A stretch of 64,000 bases of DNA from Prevotella illustrans (GCF_017426725.1 NZ_JAERMS010000004.1:62256-126255); one strand, 5' to 3'; positions 43,175 to 53,874 are shown, numbered from the stretch's first letter. Program-made: numbers and translations. The notes: generated by a model from the letters alone, not told the origin.

Positions 43175-44656
43175 ATGGCAAAAGAATTGAAAGAGTTGAC
43201 CAAAAGGGCTGATAACTATAGCCAATGGTACAATGATCTTGTAATAAAAGCAGATTTAGCAGAACAATCTCCTGTACGCGGATGTATGGTTATCAAACCT
43301 TATGGGTTTGCAATATGGGAGAAAATGAAAGAGCAACTTGACAAGATGTTCAAAGCAACAGGTGTACAGAATGCTTATTTTCCATTGCTTATCCCCAAAA
43401 GTTTTTTAAGTAGGGAAGCGGAGCATGTAAAAGGATTTGCAAAAGAATGCGCCGTTGTAACTCACTACCGACTCAAGGCCGGTGAGGATGGTAATAGTGT
43501 GATGGTTGACCCTTCTGCTAAATTAGACGAAGAGCTCATAATCCGTCCGACATCAGAAACTATTATATGGAATACATACAAAGGTTGGATTCATTCTTGG
43601 AGAGATCTGCCAATCATGTGTAACCAATGGTGTAACGTCATGAGATGGGAAATGCGAACTCGTCCATTCCTTAGAACGTCTGAGTTTTTATGGCAAGAGG
43701 GACATACTGCGCACGCAACCCGAGAAGAAGCAGAAATAGAAGCACAGAAAATGCTTAAAATCTATGCAGAGTTTGCTGAAAAATGGATGGGAGTTCCAGT
43801 TTTACAAGGAGTTAAAAGTGAAACAGAGCGCTTTGCCGGGGCCTTAGACACTTATACGATCGAAGCCATGATGCAAGACGGTAAAGCACTTCAAAGTGGA
43901 ACGAGCCACTTTCTTGGGCAGAACTTTGCAAAAAGTTTCGATGTAACTTTCTTGAATAAGGAGAACAAGCCTGAGTATGTATGGGCTACGTCATGGGGAG
44001 TTTCCACTCGTCTTATGGGAGCTTTAGTCATGGCTCATTCAGATGATAATGGGTTGGTCCTCCCTCCAAAGTTGGCTCCTATTCAGGTTGTTATTATACC
44101 GATATATAAAGGTGAGGAGCAGCATGTAGCAATCACAGAAAAATTGCGACCGGTAATAGATAAATTACAAGAGCTTGGTATTACCGTCAAGTATGATGAT
44201 TCGGATAATAAGCGCCCGGGATTTAAGTTTGCAGACTATGAATTAAAAGGTGTGCCTGTTCGTCTTGTCATGGGAGGTCGTGATTTAGAAAATAACACCA
44301 TAGAAATTATGCGACGTGATACACTTGAAAAAGAGAGTGTCAACTTTGATGGCATTGTAAGTCGTATCGAAAAATTACTTGTGGATATTCAACAGAACAT
44401 CTTCGAAAAGGCCCGTAAATACCGTGATGACCATGTTTATGTTTGCGAAGACTATGAAGATTTCAAAACTCGTATAAAAGAAGGAGGATTTTTCCTTTGC
44501 CATTGGGATGGCACAGAAGAAACAGAAGCAAAAATCAAGGAAGAAACTCAAGCTACTATCCGCTGCGTTCCATTTGCGTATGAACAGACTCCCGGAGTTG
44601 ATATGGTGAGTGGGAAACCTGCAAAATACCGGGTGATAATTGCAAGAAGCTATTAA
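43175..44656 (+). CDS. proS: Prolyl-tRNA synthetase (archaeal/eukaryote-type)
   Basis: A 493-residue class II aminoacyl-tRNA synthetase. Motif 2 region ([20 protein letters not shown]), ATP/proline-binding segments ([31 protein letters not shown]) and motif 3 ([20 protein letters not shown]) are present. There is no editing INS domain. The anticodon-binding domain is near 300-390, followed by the C-terminal zinc-like domain ending in Tyr, as in archaeal/eukaryotic-type ProRS. This is the form normally found in Bacteroidota. It charges tRNA-Pro. A TAATTTTG -7-like element at 42991-42998 may serve it. A shared terminator lies downstream. Confidence 0.97.
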   Translation: MAKELKELTKRADNYSQWYNDLVIKADLAEQSPVRGCMVIKPYGFAIWEKMKEQLDKMFKATGVQNAYFPLLIPKSFLSREAEHVKGFAKECAVVTHYRLKAGEDGNSVMVDPSAKLDEELIIRPTSETIIWNTYKGWIHSWRDLPIMCNQWCNVMRWEMRTRPFLRTSEFLWQEGHTAHATREEAEIEAQKMLKIYAEFAEKWMGVPVLQGVKSETERFAGALDTYTIEAMMQDGKALQSGTSHFLGQNFAKSFDVTFLNKENKPEYVWATSWGVSTRLMGALVMAHSDDNGLVLPPKLAPIQVVIIPIYKGEEQHVAITEKLRPVIDKLQELGITVKYDDSDNKRPGFKFADYELKGVPVRLVMGGRDLENNTIEIMRRDTLEKESVNFDGIVSRIEKLLVDIQQNIFEKARKYRDDHVYVCEDYEDFKTRIKEGGFFLCHWDGTEETEAKIKEETQATIRCVPFAYEQTPGVDMVSGKPAKYRVIIARSY

Positions 44657-44690
44657 GGTTTTCCACATATATTAATAACTCATAATGATA

Positions 44691-44728
44691 AAAAGCCATA
44701 TTTTACACGTTGTAGAATATGGCTTTTT
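44691..44728. terminator. Bidirectional terminator between proS and tilS
   Basis: AAAAGCCATATT (44691-44702) pairs with AATATGGCTTTT (44716-44727), 13-nt loop, with A-tract on the left and T-tract on the right, serving both convergent genes. Confidence 0.85.
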
Positions 44729-44744
44729 ATGATTTTATACAACT

Positions 44745-46085
44745 CTAATCGACTTTGATTGTCAGTACTTTTCGTGTATTGGCCGTAACCTTAAAGTGAT
44801 CATCAATTCTCTTTCCTACAACCCAAAGTATTTGTCCGGAAGCGTCTTCTACAATTAATTGTTGTTGCTTTGCAAAAAGGCTTAACTTCAAATCTGTCAA
44901 AAAATCACTTATTAGTTTTCTACCTTTCATTCCAAAGGGACTAAATTTATCTCCCTGTCTACAATGTCTGATAAATATGGGAAAACTAACCTTATCCAAA
45001 TCAATTGTAATTACATTATTAGTTTTACTGGGAACAAAGCATGAAGTGCATGGGATTGTCTCAAAAGTAAACCTTTGGTCTTCGTCATATACATAAACTC
45101 CCATCTCTGGAATTTTCATCACCTTATTACTTCTTGTTTTTTTAAGTTGTACAATGAGCTCATTCCTATCTGCCAACAATACAAACTTAGACGACTCCCA
45201 AATCTGTCCTGAATTGGAATTATAATGCAACGCAATCTGTTCAACCTGTTTGGGAGAGAAAAGGTATGGCCGTAATAATTCAAACAAAATATACTCTTGC
45301 GCACATTCTCTTTCAAGCGCTGAGATTGAAACACGCAATTCATTCTCACTTCGTTTGATGACTACTCTTTCAAAACTGTCATTTATCGCACAATCAAAAA
45401 ACTGAACAGCCATACGTATCCTTTTAGCTGTTTTGATAATACTACAAGATACGGAAGGATTAAGTTCTCGTAATAATGGCAGGATTTTTAATCGTAATTT
45501 ATTTCGCTGTACATCATCAACCAAATTTGAGCTATCAACGATATAATCCTGATGAATAGAATTCAAATAGTTTACGATCTCATCGTGACAAACCGCTAAC
45601 AAAGGTCTTGTTATATTGCCGTTTTGGGGCTTTATACCTTGTAATCCGCGCAGTCCTGTGCCTCGTATGAGATTAATCAAAATAGTTTCAACACTATCAT
45701 CCTGATGATGAGCAATAAGAATAGCTTCGGCCGCAATATCGTTTCTAAGCTGTTCAAAATATTTATATCGTAAATCACGCGCAGCCATTTCTATGCTAAT
45801 CTTATGAGTCTTAGCGTATTCTTTCGTTGAGAAGTGGGCACAATGAAATGGTATCCCCTTGCTACTACATAATCGCTCACAGAAACGCTCATCCCTATCT
45901 GATTCCTCTCCTCTGAGATGAAAATTGCAATGGACAGCCTCTATGGTATATCCCAGCTGAATACAAACAGTTAAAAGCCCCACACTATCAGCTCCGCCAC
46001 TGAGTGCAAGCAGATATTTCTTATCCTTGTCGAGTAAATGATTCTCGACGATAAACTCGTGGATTTTTTCAATGAACTTAGTCAT
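44745..46085 (-). CDS. tilS: tRNA(Ile)-lysidine synthase
   Basis: A 446-residue enzyme with the N-type ATP-pyrophosphatase P-loop LALSGGADSVG (Ser29-Ser34). HHQDDSVETILINLIRGTGL is the second family motif. The C-terminal TilS_C-like region (KFSPFGMKGRKLISDFLTDL) is present. It converts the wobble C34 of tRNA-Ile(CAU) to lysidine, which is essential for AUA decoding. It sits 11 nt downstream of the RlmI-like methyltransferase gene, so the two RNA-modification genes are likely co-transcribed. Confidence 0.95.
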   Translation of the reverse strand: MTKFIEKIHEFIVENHLLDKDKKYLLALSGGADSVGLLTVCIQLGYTIEAVHCNFHLRGEESDRDERFCERLCSSKGIPFHCAHFSTKEYAKTHKISIEMAARDLRYKYFEQLRNDIAAEAILIAHHQDDSVETILINLIRGTGLRGLQGIKPQNGNITRPLLAVCHDEIVNYLNSIHQDYIVDSSNLVDDVQRNKLRLKILPLLRELNPSVSCSIIKTAKRIRMAVQFFDCAINDSFERVVIKRSENELRVSISALERECAQEYILFELLRPYLFSPKQVEQIALHYNSNSGQIWESSKFVLLADRNELIVQLKKTRSNKVMKIPEMGVYVYDEDQRFTFETIPCTSCFVPSKTNNVITIDLDKVSFPIFIRHCRQGDKFSPFGMKGRKLISDFLTDLKLSLFAKQQQLIVEDASGQILWVVGKRIDDHFKVTANTRKVLTIKVD

Positions 46086-46096
46086 AGAGCTTTAAA

Positions 46097-47284
46097 TCAC
46101 TCAACATATAAAACAATTCCCTTGAGATATTCACCTTCCGGGTGATATATATTTATAGGATGATCAGCAGGTTGATGCAACTGATGCAAAATGCGAACAT
46201 TACGGCCAGACTGTGCAGCAGCAGTAAATACCGCGTTACGGAAATTTTCTTTAGTGACTACTTGAGAACAACTAAATGTAAATAAGAGCCCCCCCTTTTT
46301 TATTCGTTGTAATCCTTTGACATTAAGGCGGGTATAACCTTTTAACGCATTATGCAGTGCTCCTCTGTGCTTTGCGAAGGCAGGCGGATCTAACACGATT
46401 AAATCATATTTGTCATCATGTTCGTCCAAATATTTAAATGCGTCTTCACAAAAAGCTTCGTGGCGCGTATCACCTTTAAAATTCAAAGATATATTCTCGT
46501 TTGTTAACTCTATTGCTTTGGCCGAACTATCTACTGAATGAACCAGCTTGGCCCCTCCCCGCATCGCGTAAACAGAAAACCCACCCGTGTAACAAAACAT
46601 GTTGAGTACACTTTTATCTTTTGCGTAATGCTCCAGTAATGAACGATTGTCACGCTGATCAACAAAAAAGCCAGTCTTTTGACCACGCAACCAGTCCACA
46701 TGAAACTTTACTCCATTCTCTATTGCGATATCATTCGTCGTTGAACCGTGGATAAAACCATTTTGTTGATGTAAATCGGCCTTGAATGGTAATGTCGTAT
46801 CACTTTTGTAATAAACATTTCTTATTCTGTTACCCATCACGTCGACCAAAGCCTTGCAAATAATTTCCCTGTCGATATGCATACCTACACTATGAGCTTG
46901 CATGACAGCTGTTTCGCCATAACAATCTACCACTAATCCCGGTAAATTATCACCTTCACCATGAACCAACCTGAAAGTGTTATTTGTCGGATTATCAGCT
47001 ATATCTATGGCTAAGCGAGCATTTAAGGCACATTGAATTCTTGCTTTCCAAAAGCCCTCATCTATAGTGACATCTTCGAAAGTAAGAATCCGAATAGAAA
47101 TAGATCCGATCTGATAATGCCCCAAAGCAATGAAATCATTATTGCTTGTAAGAACTCTAACGATTTCACCTTCAAGAATACCTTCTTCCATACGGAGGAT
47201 TGCGCCGGAGAATACCCAAGGATGGAATCTTTTTAAACTTTCTTCCTTGCCGCGCTTTAGGTACACATTCTTATATTTTGTCAT
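46097..47284 (-). CDS. Class I SAM-dependent rRNA large-subunit methyltransferase (RlmI-like)
   Basis: A 395-residue protein. An N-terminal PUA domain (VYLKRGKEESLKRFHPWVFS, GAILRMEEGILEGEIVRV) is followed by an EEHEE-like central domain and a Rossmann methyltransferase domain: VLNMFCYTGGFSVYAMRGGA (SAM loop), VDSSAKAIELTNENISL and the catalytic region DLIVLDPPAFAKHRG. This is the RlmI/YccW architecture (m5C1962 of 23S rRNA in E. coli); the exact target here is inferred. Co-oriented with tilS and with the exonuclease gene 47 nt upstream. Confidence 0.9.
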   Translation of the reverse strand: MTKYKNVYLKRGKEESLKRFHPWVFSGAILRMEEGILEGEIVRVLTSNNDFIALGHYQIGSISIRILTFEDVTIDEGFWKARIQCALNARLAIDIADNPTNNTFRLVHGEGDNLPGLVVDCYGETAVMQAHSVGMHIDREIICKALVDVMGNRIRNVYYKSDTTLPFKADLHQQNGFIHGSTTNDIAIENGVKFHVDWLRGQKTGFFVDQRDNRSLLEHYAKDKSVLNMFCYTGGFSVYAMRGGAKLVHSVDSSAKAIELTNENISLNFKGDTRHEAFCEDAFKYLDEHDDKYDLIVLDPPAFAKHRGALHNALKGYTRLNVKGLQRIKKGGLLFTFSCSQVVTKENFRNAVFTAAAQSGRNVRILHQLHQPADHPINIYHPEGEYLKGIVLYVE

Positions 47285-47331
47285 AGCTAACCTGATTATT
47301 CGATAAAATAAATATAATGTTGCCTGAAAAA

Positions 47332-47979
47332 CTATTCATGATTTGGAGACGCAGGCTCAGTTTCTTTCACGACAATTAATTGATAATCTCTTGTTAATTT
47401 TAACCGATTGATTTCTTCATATAAATTTATACATGCCCACGCATCTGTTGCCGCATATTCTTTTTGCTTATCCGTTAAAATATCCGCATCCCAGTTAGTC
47501 AATCTTTGGCGCTTACTTATCTTCTGGTGAAAGATGTTGGCATACAGTTTTTGAAGGCTTAAATCCTTTATTCCTATTTCTCCAACAATCGACTGTAAAT
47601 CAATAAAATATCCAGGTGTAAACGGCCGTCTTTTATGCAGTGAAAGAATGTCATCGTGCCAAGACAATCCTATCATAGGAACTACCTTGTTTTCAAGTAA
47701 TTTCTTGATCGAATCTGTAATTCCTATTAAATTAAGTCGAAACAAGAAACATATATCTTTGCTGGCCACCTGTAATAAGGAGACCCTATGATTCTGTCCT
47801 TTCCTAAAAGTTGGCTTGGTTTCAGTATCAACACCTAAAACACTACAACCTAACAAATAAATAACAGCTTTATCTGCCTCACTTTCCGTAGTTACGGATA
47901 CAATTTTTCCGGGGAAAAGCACCTGTGGCAAATTAGCGATTAATTGTTTGTCAAATTTATTATATATAATCTTTCCCAT
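47332..47979 (-). CDS. DEDDy-type 3'-5' exonuclease domain protein
   Basis: A 215-residue single-domain nuclease of the DnaQ-like/WRN-exo family. Exo I has VLGVDTETKPTF (Asp and Glu), Exo II is near LSWHDDILSLHKR, and Exo III is YAATDAWACINLYEEI (Tyr four residues before Asp, hence DEDDy). No HRDC domain is present, unlike RNase D. It could process RNA or DNA 3' ends. It begins a probable operon with the RlmI-like and TilS genes, which would favour an RNA-related role, though this is only contextual. Confidence 0.88.
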   Translation of the reverse strand: MGKIIYNKFDKQLIANLPQVLFPGKIVSVTTESEADKAVIYLLGCSVLGVDTETKPTFRKGQNHRVSLLQVASKDICFLFRLNLIGITDSIKKLLENKVVPMIGLSWHDDILSLHKRRPFTPGYFIDLQSIVGEIGIKDLSLQKLYANIFHQKISKRQRLTNWDADILTDKQKEYAATDAWACINLYEEINRLKLTRDYQLIVVKETEPASPNHE

Positions 47980-48139
47980 CGTATTCCTCTAAGAAACTGC
48001 AAATTTAGAAAAAAGTTATGGAAATATGGTCGTATCTTAGTTTTTTCCACTATTTTTGCAAGAAAATAAACAAAGGCGATGTATAGAATTAAGCTGCCTA
48101 ATGTTTAATTTTATAATCAAAATTATAAGAAAAATCAAG

Positions 48140-50659
48140 ATGGCAAGAAAAAAATCTGACCGTAAGCCTAAGAATATAGGCCAAGCAGTCGGCTTTCAAA
48201 ATATTATTAGTAATGAAAAAGCAGATTTTTTATTTGGCATAATCCTCCTTATCATATCCGTATATATCATCATGGCAATGGTGTCTTATTTCGCGACAGG
48301 CCAAGCTGACCAAAGCATTTTAGAAGACATGAGACCTGGTGAATGGATTAATACAGATAAATCCTTTACAAACTATTGCGGATCTCTTGGCGCAATCATA
48401 TCCTATTACCTCATTACTGTTAATTTTGGCTTACCTGCGGTCATGATACCGGCTTTCATGATTCTGTCCGCGCTGCAATTAATGAAAGTATATAAGATTA
48501 ATTTGCTTTCATGGTTTTTCGGTACCATGCTTGTCATGATATGGACTTCTGTTACCTTCGCAAAATTTCTTACACCTGTCATGGGCGATCAAGTTTTCAA
48601 TCCGGGAGGCAATCACGGGCTTTTTTGTGTACAACAACTTGAGAATTTGATTGGCCCGCCGGGGTTAACCGGACTTTTACTGTTTGTTGCTTTAGCCTTT
48701 TTGACTTATTTAAGTGCAGAAACGATAAACGTAATAAGAAAAGCTTTAAATCCGGTAAAGTATCTCACAAGTAAAGTTCATCTTACCATTACAAATATGC
48801 AACCTCACCAAGAGCCTGCCGTTCAAGAAAAGGAAGGGCCTGAGCAGTCTCTACGTGAAAATGATTTGGATGGAGACACAGTTGATCAGGAAAAGAAAAG
48901 TGAAATTGAAAATTTAGTGAATGATACTAAGCTGGGAGATATTCCTGTGGATGTACCTTCTCCTGTCGTTGACCTTTCAGATATTGTAATAGACGCTCCA
49001 CAAAAGCGCCCGGCGATAATCGGTTCTCAGGAACGATCCATGAAGTCCGATAATGGATCTGAATTGACCGTAGAGGCAGCCCCCAAAGAAGAGGTCGCTA
49101 ACGAAAAAACGATAGAGGAGATTCTAAATACCCCCATCAATCCGCTTGAACCATTTACAAAATATAAGAAACCAACGTTAAGTCTTTTAAAAAAATATAA
49201 TGATTCTGATTGTCCGGTAATTGATATGGAAGAAATCAAAGCTAACAATCAGCGTATTATAGAAGTTTTAAACAGTTTCGGGGTTAGTATTAGTAAAATC
49301 AACGCAACGGTTGGTCCAACTATTACACTCTATGAAATAACTCCGGCAGAAGGTGTCAGGGTTAGTAAAATCAGGGGACTGGAGGATGACATTGCCCTAA
49401 ACCTATCTGCGTTAGGTATCCGTATCATCGCGCCTATTCCGGGAAAAGGAACGATTGGAATAGAAGTGCCAAACAAAAAACCACAAATAGTTTCTATGGA
49501 AAGTTGTCTAAATTCTAAAAAGTTTCAAGACAACAAAATGGAACTCCCTGTAGCAATTGGTAAAACAATTTCAAACGAAGTTTTTATGTTTGACCTTCAT
49601 AAGTTGCCTCATTTGCTGGTAGCTGGTGCTACCGGACAAGGCAAGTCGGTAGGTTTGAACGCGATTATAACCTCGCTCCTTTATAAGAAGCATCCTAATG
49701 AGCTCAAATTTGTGCTTGTTGATCCCAAGAAAGTGGAGTTTTCTATCTATAACAAGATTGCTTCTCACTTCATGGCATGTTTACCGGAAAATGATGAAGA
49801 GCCGATTATTACCGATGTAAGTAGGGTTGTGCGGACTTTAAGTTCCCTTTGTAAACTTATGGATCACCGCTACGATTTGCTGAAGATGGCCGGCGTGAAA
49901 AAGATAGAAGAATATAATCAAAAATTTCTAAATCGTCGTCTGGAATTGACTAAGGGACATGAATACATGCCATACATCGTTGTCATTATAGATGAGTTTG
50001 GCGATTTGATAATGACCGCAGGTAAAGAGATAGAGCAACCCATAGCAAGAATTGCGCAGTTGGCACGAGCCGTTGGTATCCATATGGTTATTGCAACCCA
50101 AAGACCTACTACAAAAATCATTACCGGTAATATCAAGGCCAATTTCCCGGGACGAATTGCGTTCCGTGTTACATCTGTTATTGACTCACGTACCATTCTT
50201 GATAAGAAAGGTGCCGATCAATTGGTAGGCAAAGGCGATATGCTTTTCCTTGGTGGAGGAGATCCCGTGAGAGTCCAATGTGCCTTTATCGATACGCCGG
50301 AAATAGAGTCTGTGAATGAATTTATTGCAGATCAGCCCGGCCCTATTGAGCCTTTGGAATTACCGGAGCCGGCAACCGAGGAACAAGGAGGATTCTCCGT
50401 CGGACAAGGAGGAAGTATCGACACCCATTCTTTGGATCCTTATTTTGAAGAAGCTGCTCATGCTATTGTTATTTCACAACAAGGCTCCACGAGCATGATA
50501 CAACGTAGATTCTCTATTGGTTATAACCGAGCAGGAAGATTGATGGATCAGCTTGAGCAATATGGTATCGTTGGACCGGCTCAAGGTAGCAAGCCAAGGG
50601 ATGTGTTGATTGCGGATGATAGCCAATTACAGAGTCTTATAGCCCAAATTAGAGGATAA
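48140..50659 (+). CDS. ftsK: DNA translocase FtsK/SpoIIIE
   Basis: An 839-residue protein starting at ATG 48140 (MARKKSDRKPKNIG); an upstream extension to 48056 lacks a good start. Four or five membrane segments in the first 180 residues are followed by an acidic linker (about 200-340). The motor domain has Walker A GATGQGKSVGLN, Walker B YIVVIIDEFGDL and ATQRPTTKIITGNIKANFPG. A gamma winged-helix domain is at the C-terminus (ISQQGSTSMIQRRFSIGYNR). It pumps chromosome ends through the septum and activates XerCD at dif. A -7-like TATTTTTG at 48051-48058 may be its promoter. The LolA-like gene follows. Confidence 0.96.
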   Translation: MARKKSDRKPKNIGQAVGFQNIISNEKADFLFGIILLIISVYIIMAMVSYFATGQADQSILEDMRPGEWINTDKSFTNYCGSLGAIISYYLITVNFGLPAVMIPAFMILSALQLMKVYKINLLSWFFGTMLVMIWTSVTFAKFLTPVMGDQVFNPGGNHGLFCVQQLENLIGPPGLTGLLLFVALAFLTYLSAETINVIRKALNPVKYLTSKVHLTITNMQPHQEPAVQEKEGPEQSLRENDLDGDTVDQEKKSEIENLVNDTKLGDIPVDVPSPVVDLSDIVIDAPQKRPAIIGSQERSMKSDNGSELTVEAAPKEEVANEKTIEEILNTPINPLEPFTKYKKPTLSLLKKYNDSDCPVIDMEEIKANNQRIIEVLNSFGVSISKINATVGPTITLYEITPAEGVRVSKIRGLEDDIALNLSALGIRIIAPIPGKGTIGIEVPNKKPQIVSMESCLNSKKFQDNKMELPVAIGKTISNEVFMFDLHKLPHLLVAGATGQGKSVGLNAIITSLLYKKHPNELKFVLVDPKKVEFSIYNKIASHFMACLPENDEEPIITDVSRVVRTLSSLCKLMDHRYDLLKMAGVKKIEEYNQKFLNRRLELTKGHEYMPYIVVIIDEFGDLIMTAGKEIEQPIARIAQLARAVGIHMVIATQRPTTKIITGNIKANFPGRIAFRVTSVIDSRTILDKKGADQLVGKGDMLFLGGGDPVRVQCAFIDTPEIESVNEFIADQPGPIEPLELPEPATEEQGGFSVGQGGSIDTHSLDPYFEEAAHAIVISQQGSTSMIQRRFSIGYNRAGRLMDQLEQYGIVGPAQGSKPRDVLIADDSQLQSLIAQIRG

Positions 50660-50681
50660 ATATCAATATTATTTATTGGAA

Positions 50682-51287
50682 ATGAAAATAAATATAAAAT
50701 ACATTCTTGTTATTTGCTTATTGACAACGAGTCATTTAGCCATAGCCCAAAACGCACGCCAAATTTTAGATAAGGCTGCACAAGTCATTACATCGCACGG
50801 AGGGACTGTCGCGAATTTCAGTATTAAGAGCAATCATATCAGTTCGCAAGGAACTATATTGTTAAAAGGAAATAAATTTTGCGCGAAGACTTCAATGGCA
50901 ACGGTGTGGTATAATGGAAAAACACAATGGACTTATATGAAGAGTACAAATGAGGTCAACATATCGGTACCGGATGAAGCTAAGCAGGCTCAGATGAATC
51001 CTTACAAATTTATTACCATTTATAAAACCGGAGACTCTATGAGCTTGAAAAAGGCTAAAGGCTCTTATATTGTTCATCTGACAGCCCAAAACAAGCAACG
51101 TAGCATCCAAGAACTTTATATTACAATCAACAAATCAAACTACAAACCGAGTTTGATTAAAATGAAGCAAGGTGACCAGTGGACGGTTATAACCATCAGT
51201 AACATTAACAACAGAAAGTTGTCTGATGCCCTATTTGTTTTTCCGTCTAAAGACTATCCCAAAGCAGAGATTATCGATTTAAGATAA
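50682..51287 (+). CDS. LolA-like outer-membrane lipoprotein carrier protein
   Basis: A 201-residue periplasmic protein with signal peptide (MKINIKYILVICLLTTSHLA, cleavage after IAQ). The LolA-like fold is suggested by ARQILDKAAQVITSHGGTVA, ANFSIKSNHISSQGTILLKG, TVWYNGKTQWTYMKSTNEVN and VFPSKDYPKAEIIDLR. The family carries lipoproteins, or related lipids, across the periplasm. It starts 22 nt after ftsK, an arrangement (ftsK-lolA) also common in Proteobacteria. ATG 50682 is preferred to the TTG 6 nt upstream. Confidence 0.85.
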   Translation: MKINIKYILVICLLTTSHLAIAQNARQILDKAAQVITSHGGTVANFSIKSNHISSQGTILLKGNKFCAKTSMATVWYNGKTQWTYMKSTNEVNISVPDEAKQAQMNPYKFITIYKTGDSMSLKKAKGSYIVHLTAQNKQRSIQELYITINKSNYKPSLIKMKQGDQWTVITISNINNRKLSDALFVFPSKDYPKAEIIDLR

Positions 51288-51352
51288 AATTCTTTTTACA
51301 AATATTCATCGATATTAAAAAACATATCAATTATATTTTAGTATTCATTCAA

Positions 51353-53095
51353 ATGCGTTTAAAATATTTCTTTATCGCAAGTGCCTTCCTATTTGCAACA
51401 CACTCTACGTCCATGGCTCAAATCAAGAAAGTTTCATTAAGAATAATAGAAACCAGTGATGTTCATGGCTGCTTTTTCCCCTATGACTTTATAAACAGAA
51501 AACCTCAAAAAGGGTCATTGGCAAGAGTTAGTAGTTATGTAAATTCTCTAAGAAAAGATTACGGAAAGAATGTTATCTTACTTGATAATGGCGACATTCT
51601 CCAAGGTCAACCTACGTGCTATTATTATAATTACATAAACACCGGCAGTACAAATATTGCGGCGGATATTATGAATTATATGCAATATGATGTAGAAAAC
51701 TTTGGGAATCATGATATAGAAACGGGGCACGCTGTTTATGATAAATGGGTCAAAGAACTTAATTGCCCTGTTTTAGGCGCGAATATTATCAATACACATA
51801 CTAACAAACCCTATACCAAGCCCTATTCTGTGTTGTATCGTGATGGAGTTAAGATTGTTGTTATTGGTTTGTTGACACCCGCTATACCCAACTGGTTGAG
51901 AGAAGATTTATGGAGCGGCTTGCGATTTGAGAATATGGTTACAAGCGCCGGAAAGTGGGTTAAATATGTGAAGGAAGTCGAACGTCCTGATGTGATTATC
52001 GGACTGTTTCACAGTGGTAAAGAAGGGGGAATCGTTACAAAAGATTATGAAGAAGACGCGTCACTTAAAGTTGCGAAAGAAGTTCCCGGATTCGACCTTA
52101 TTCTATTTGGACATGACCATACAAGATTTAATGGTTCCGTTACGGATATCAACGGAAATAAAGTAACCTGTCTTAATCCTGCAAATAATGCCATGGCAGT
52201 TGCAGATGCGCAAATTGATATAACATTTGTGAATGGAAAGAAAACCAAAACAGACGTTATAGGCAAACTTGTTGACATCACGAATGAACCCATTGATCAA
52301 AATTTAGTGCGGCGGTTTAAACACCAAACAGACTTGGTGAATGAATTTGTTAATAAAAAAATCGGAGAATTTAAAAGTACAATATATTCAAGAGATTCGT
52401 ATTTCGGCAACAGTGCCTTTACTGATTTAATCCTGAATTTGCAATTAAAGATTACAGGAGCGGACATTTCTTTCAATGCCCCTCTTCTCTTCGACGCTGC
52501 TATTCATGCGGGACCGGTCTATGTTTCTGATATGTTCAATCTCTACAAATTTGAGAACGAACTCTATGTTATGACTCTTACCGGGGAAGAGATTAAAAAA
52601 TATCTGGAAATGAGCTATAATCTATGGATCAATACAATGAAATCTCCGGACGATCACCTGCTGCTGCTTGATAATCAAACGCAAGGCGACCAACAACGTC
52701 TGGGATTCAAAAATTTTTCTTTTAATTTTGATAGTGCCGCCGGTATAGATTATACTGTCGACGTAACGAAGCCCTATGGTGAAAAGGTTAATATTCTCAA
52801 CATGAGTAATGGCCAGATTTTTGATAAAAATAAAGTTTATAAAGTTGCGGTAAACAGCTATCGAGGCAATGGAGGAGGAGAGCTATTGACTAAAGGCGCG
52901 GGAATCCCCAGAGAAGAATTAGAGAAGCGTATTATCTGGCGGAGTAAAAAAGATCAACGATATTACTTGATGCAGGAAATAGAAAAGCAAGGAGTTCTTG
53001 ACCCTAAGCCTAACCATAATTGGAAATTTATTCCGGAGGTTTGGACGATACCTGCCGGCGAAAGGGATCGTATTATCCTATTTGGCAATAAATAA
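51353..53095 (+). CDS. Secreted bifunctional metallophosphatase/5'-nucleotidase (UshA-like)
   Basis: A 580-residue exported enzyme (signal peptide ending HSTSMAQ). The N-terminal metallophosphatase domain is complete: IIETSDVHGCFFPYD, LLDNGDILQG, NFGNHDIE, GLFHSGKEGG and LFGHDHTRFNG. The C-terminal 5'-nucleotidase domain covers about 320-540 (FENELYVMTLTGEEIKKYLE, VNSYRGNGGGELLTKGAG). It hydrolyses nucleotides or 2',3'-cyclic nucleotides in the periplasm for phosphate and nucleoside salvage. Its stop codon overlaps the start of nudC (TAATGA-type, 1-nt overlap), coupling the two nucleotide-hydrolysing enzymes. Confidence 0.92.
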   Translation: MRLKYFFIASAFLFATHSTSMAQIKKVSLRIIETSDVHGCFFPYDFINRKPQKGSLARVSSYVNSLRKDYGKNVILLDNGDILQGQPTCYYYNYINTGSTNIAADIMNYMQYDVENFGNHDIETGHAVYDKWVKELNCPVLGANIINTHTNKPYTKPYSVLYRDGVKIVVIGLLTPAIPNWLREDLWSGLRFENMVTSAGKWVKYVKEVERPDVIIGLFHSGKEGGIVTKDYEEDASLKVAKEVPGFDLILFGHDHTRFNGSVTDINGNKVTCLNPANNAMAVADAQIDITFVNGKKTKTDVIGKLVDITNEPIDQNLVRRFKHQTDLVNEFVNKKIGEFKSTIYSRDSYFGNSAFTDLILNLQLKITGADISFNAPLLFDAAIHAGPVYVSDMFNLYKFENELYVMTLTGEEIKKYLEMSYNLWINTMKSPDDHLLLLDNQTQGDQQRLGFKNFSFNFDSAAGIDYTVDVTKPYGEKVNILNMSNGQIFDKNKVYKVAVNSYRGNGGGELLTKGAGIPREELEKRIIWRSKKDQRYYLMQEIEKQGVLDPKPNHNWKFIPEVWTIPAGERDRIILFGNK

Positions 53096-53874
53096 TGAAT
53101 TATTATTGGTTTGTTTTTTTCAACTCAGACTTACTTTTGGAGAAGAAGTCTGACGGTACGTATTCTGTACCTTTGGCAGGAGAGCCCCCTGTTGCCCTGA
53201 AACCGGGAACACGTGTTTTAGACATCTCTCCTATGGAAGATGGAACACAGGTAAAAGCGTATTATATTGAATCTTCTCTTCTGGAAGGAAGTCGCTACGA
53301 ATGGTGTGGACTCCGCTCTTCTTTTTATAAACTGTCTAATGAATTATATTTAAAGGCGGGTAAATGCCATGAACTTTTATATTGGGATCGCAGCACACAA
53401 TTTTGTGGTGTCTGTGGCGCTCCAATGAAAATGTATACAAACATCAGTAAACAATGTTCTTCCTGCGGGAGAGAAGTTTGGCCACAATTAGCAACAGCCG
53501 TCATTGTATTAGTTCATCGCGGAAATGAAGTTCTTTTAGTACACGCCCGAAATTTCAAATCAGACTTCTATGGCTTAGTTGCGGGTTTTGTTGAAACAGG
53601 CGAAACCTTGGAAGAGGCTGTTCACCGAGAAGTAATGGAAGAAACGGGAATCAAGATAGAAAACCTTCGATACTTTGGTAGTCAACCTTGGCCATATCCA
53701 TGTGGGCTGATGGTTGGATTCAACGCGGATTATGTATCCGGTGATATAAAATTACAAGCGGAAGAATTGACAAATGGTAATTGGTTTACCAAAGACACAT
53801 TGCCCCATATTCCGGAAAAATTAAGTATTGCCCGCAAAATCTTAGATGATTGGTTAGACGATCACAAACAATAA
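53095..53874 (+). CDS. nudC: NAD(+) diphosphatase NudC (NADH pyrophosphatase / RNA de-NADding)
   Basis: A 259-residue Nudix enzyme. The zinc ribbon has Cys104, Cys107, Cys121 and Cys124 (FCGVCGAP and QCSSCG), and the Nudix box runs GFVETGETLEEAVHREVMEE followed by TGI (about 164-186). The NudC-specific SQPWPYPCGLM motif follows. It cleaves NAD(H) to NMN and AMP, and in E. coli removes NAD caps from RNA. Translation probably couples to the upstream 5'-nucleotidase gene by a 1-nt overlap. Confidence 0.95.
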   Translation: MNYYWFVFFNSDLLLEKKSDGTYSVPLAGEPPVALKPGTRVLDISPMEDGTQVKAYYIESSLLEGSRYEWCGLRSSFYKLSNELYLKAGKCHELLYWDRSTQFCGVCGAPMKMYTNISKQCSSCGREVWPQLATAVIVLVHRGNEVLLVHARNFKSDFYGLVAGFVETGETLEEAVHREVMEETGIKIENLRYFGSQPWPYPCGLMVGFNADYVSGDIKLQAEELTNGNWFTKDTLPHIPEKLSIARKILDDWLDDHKQ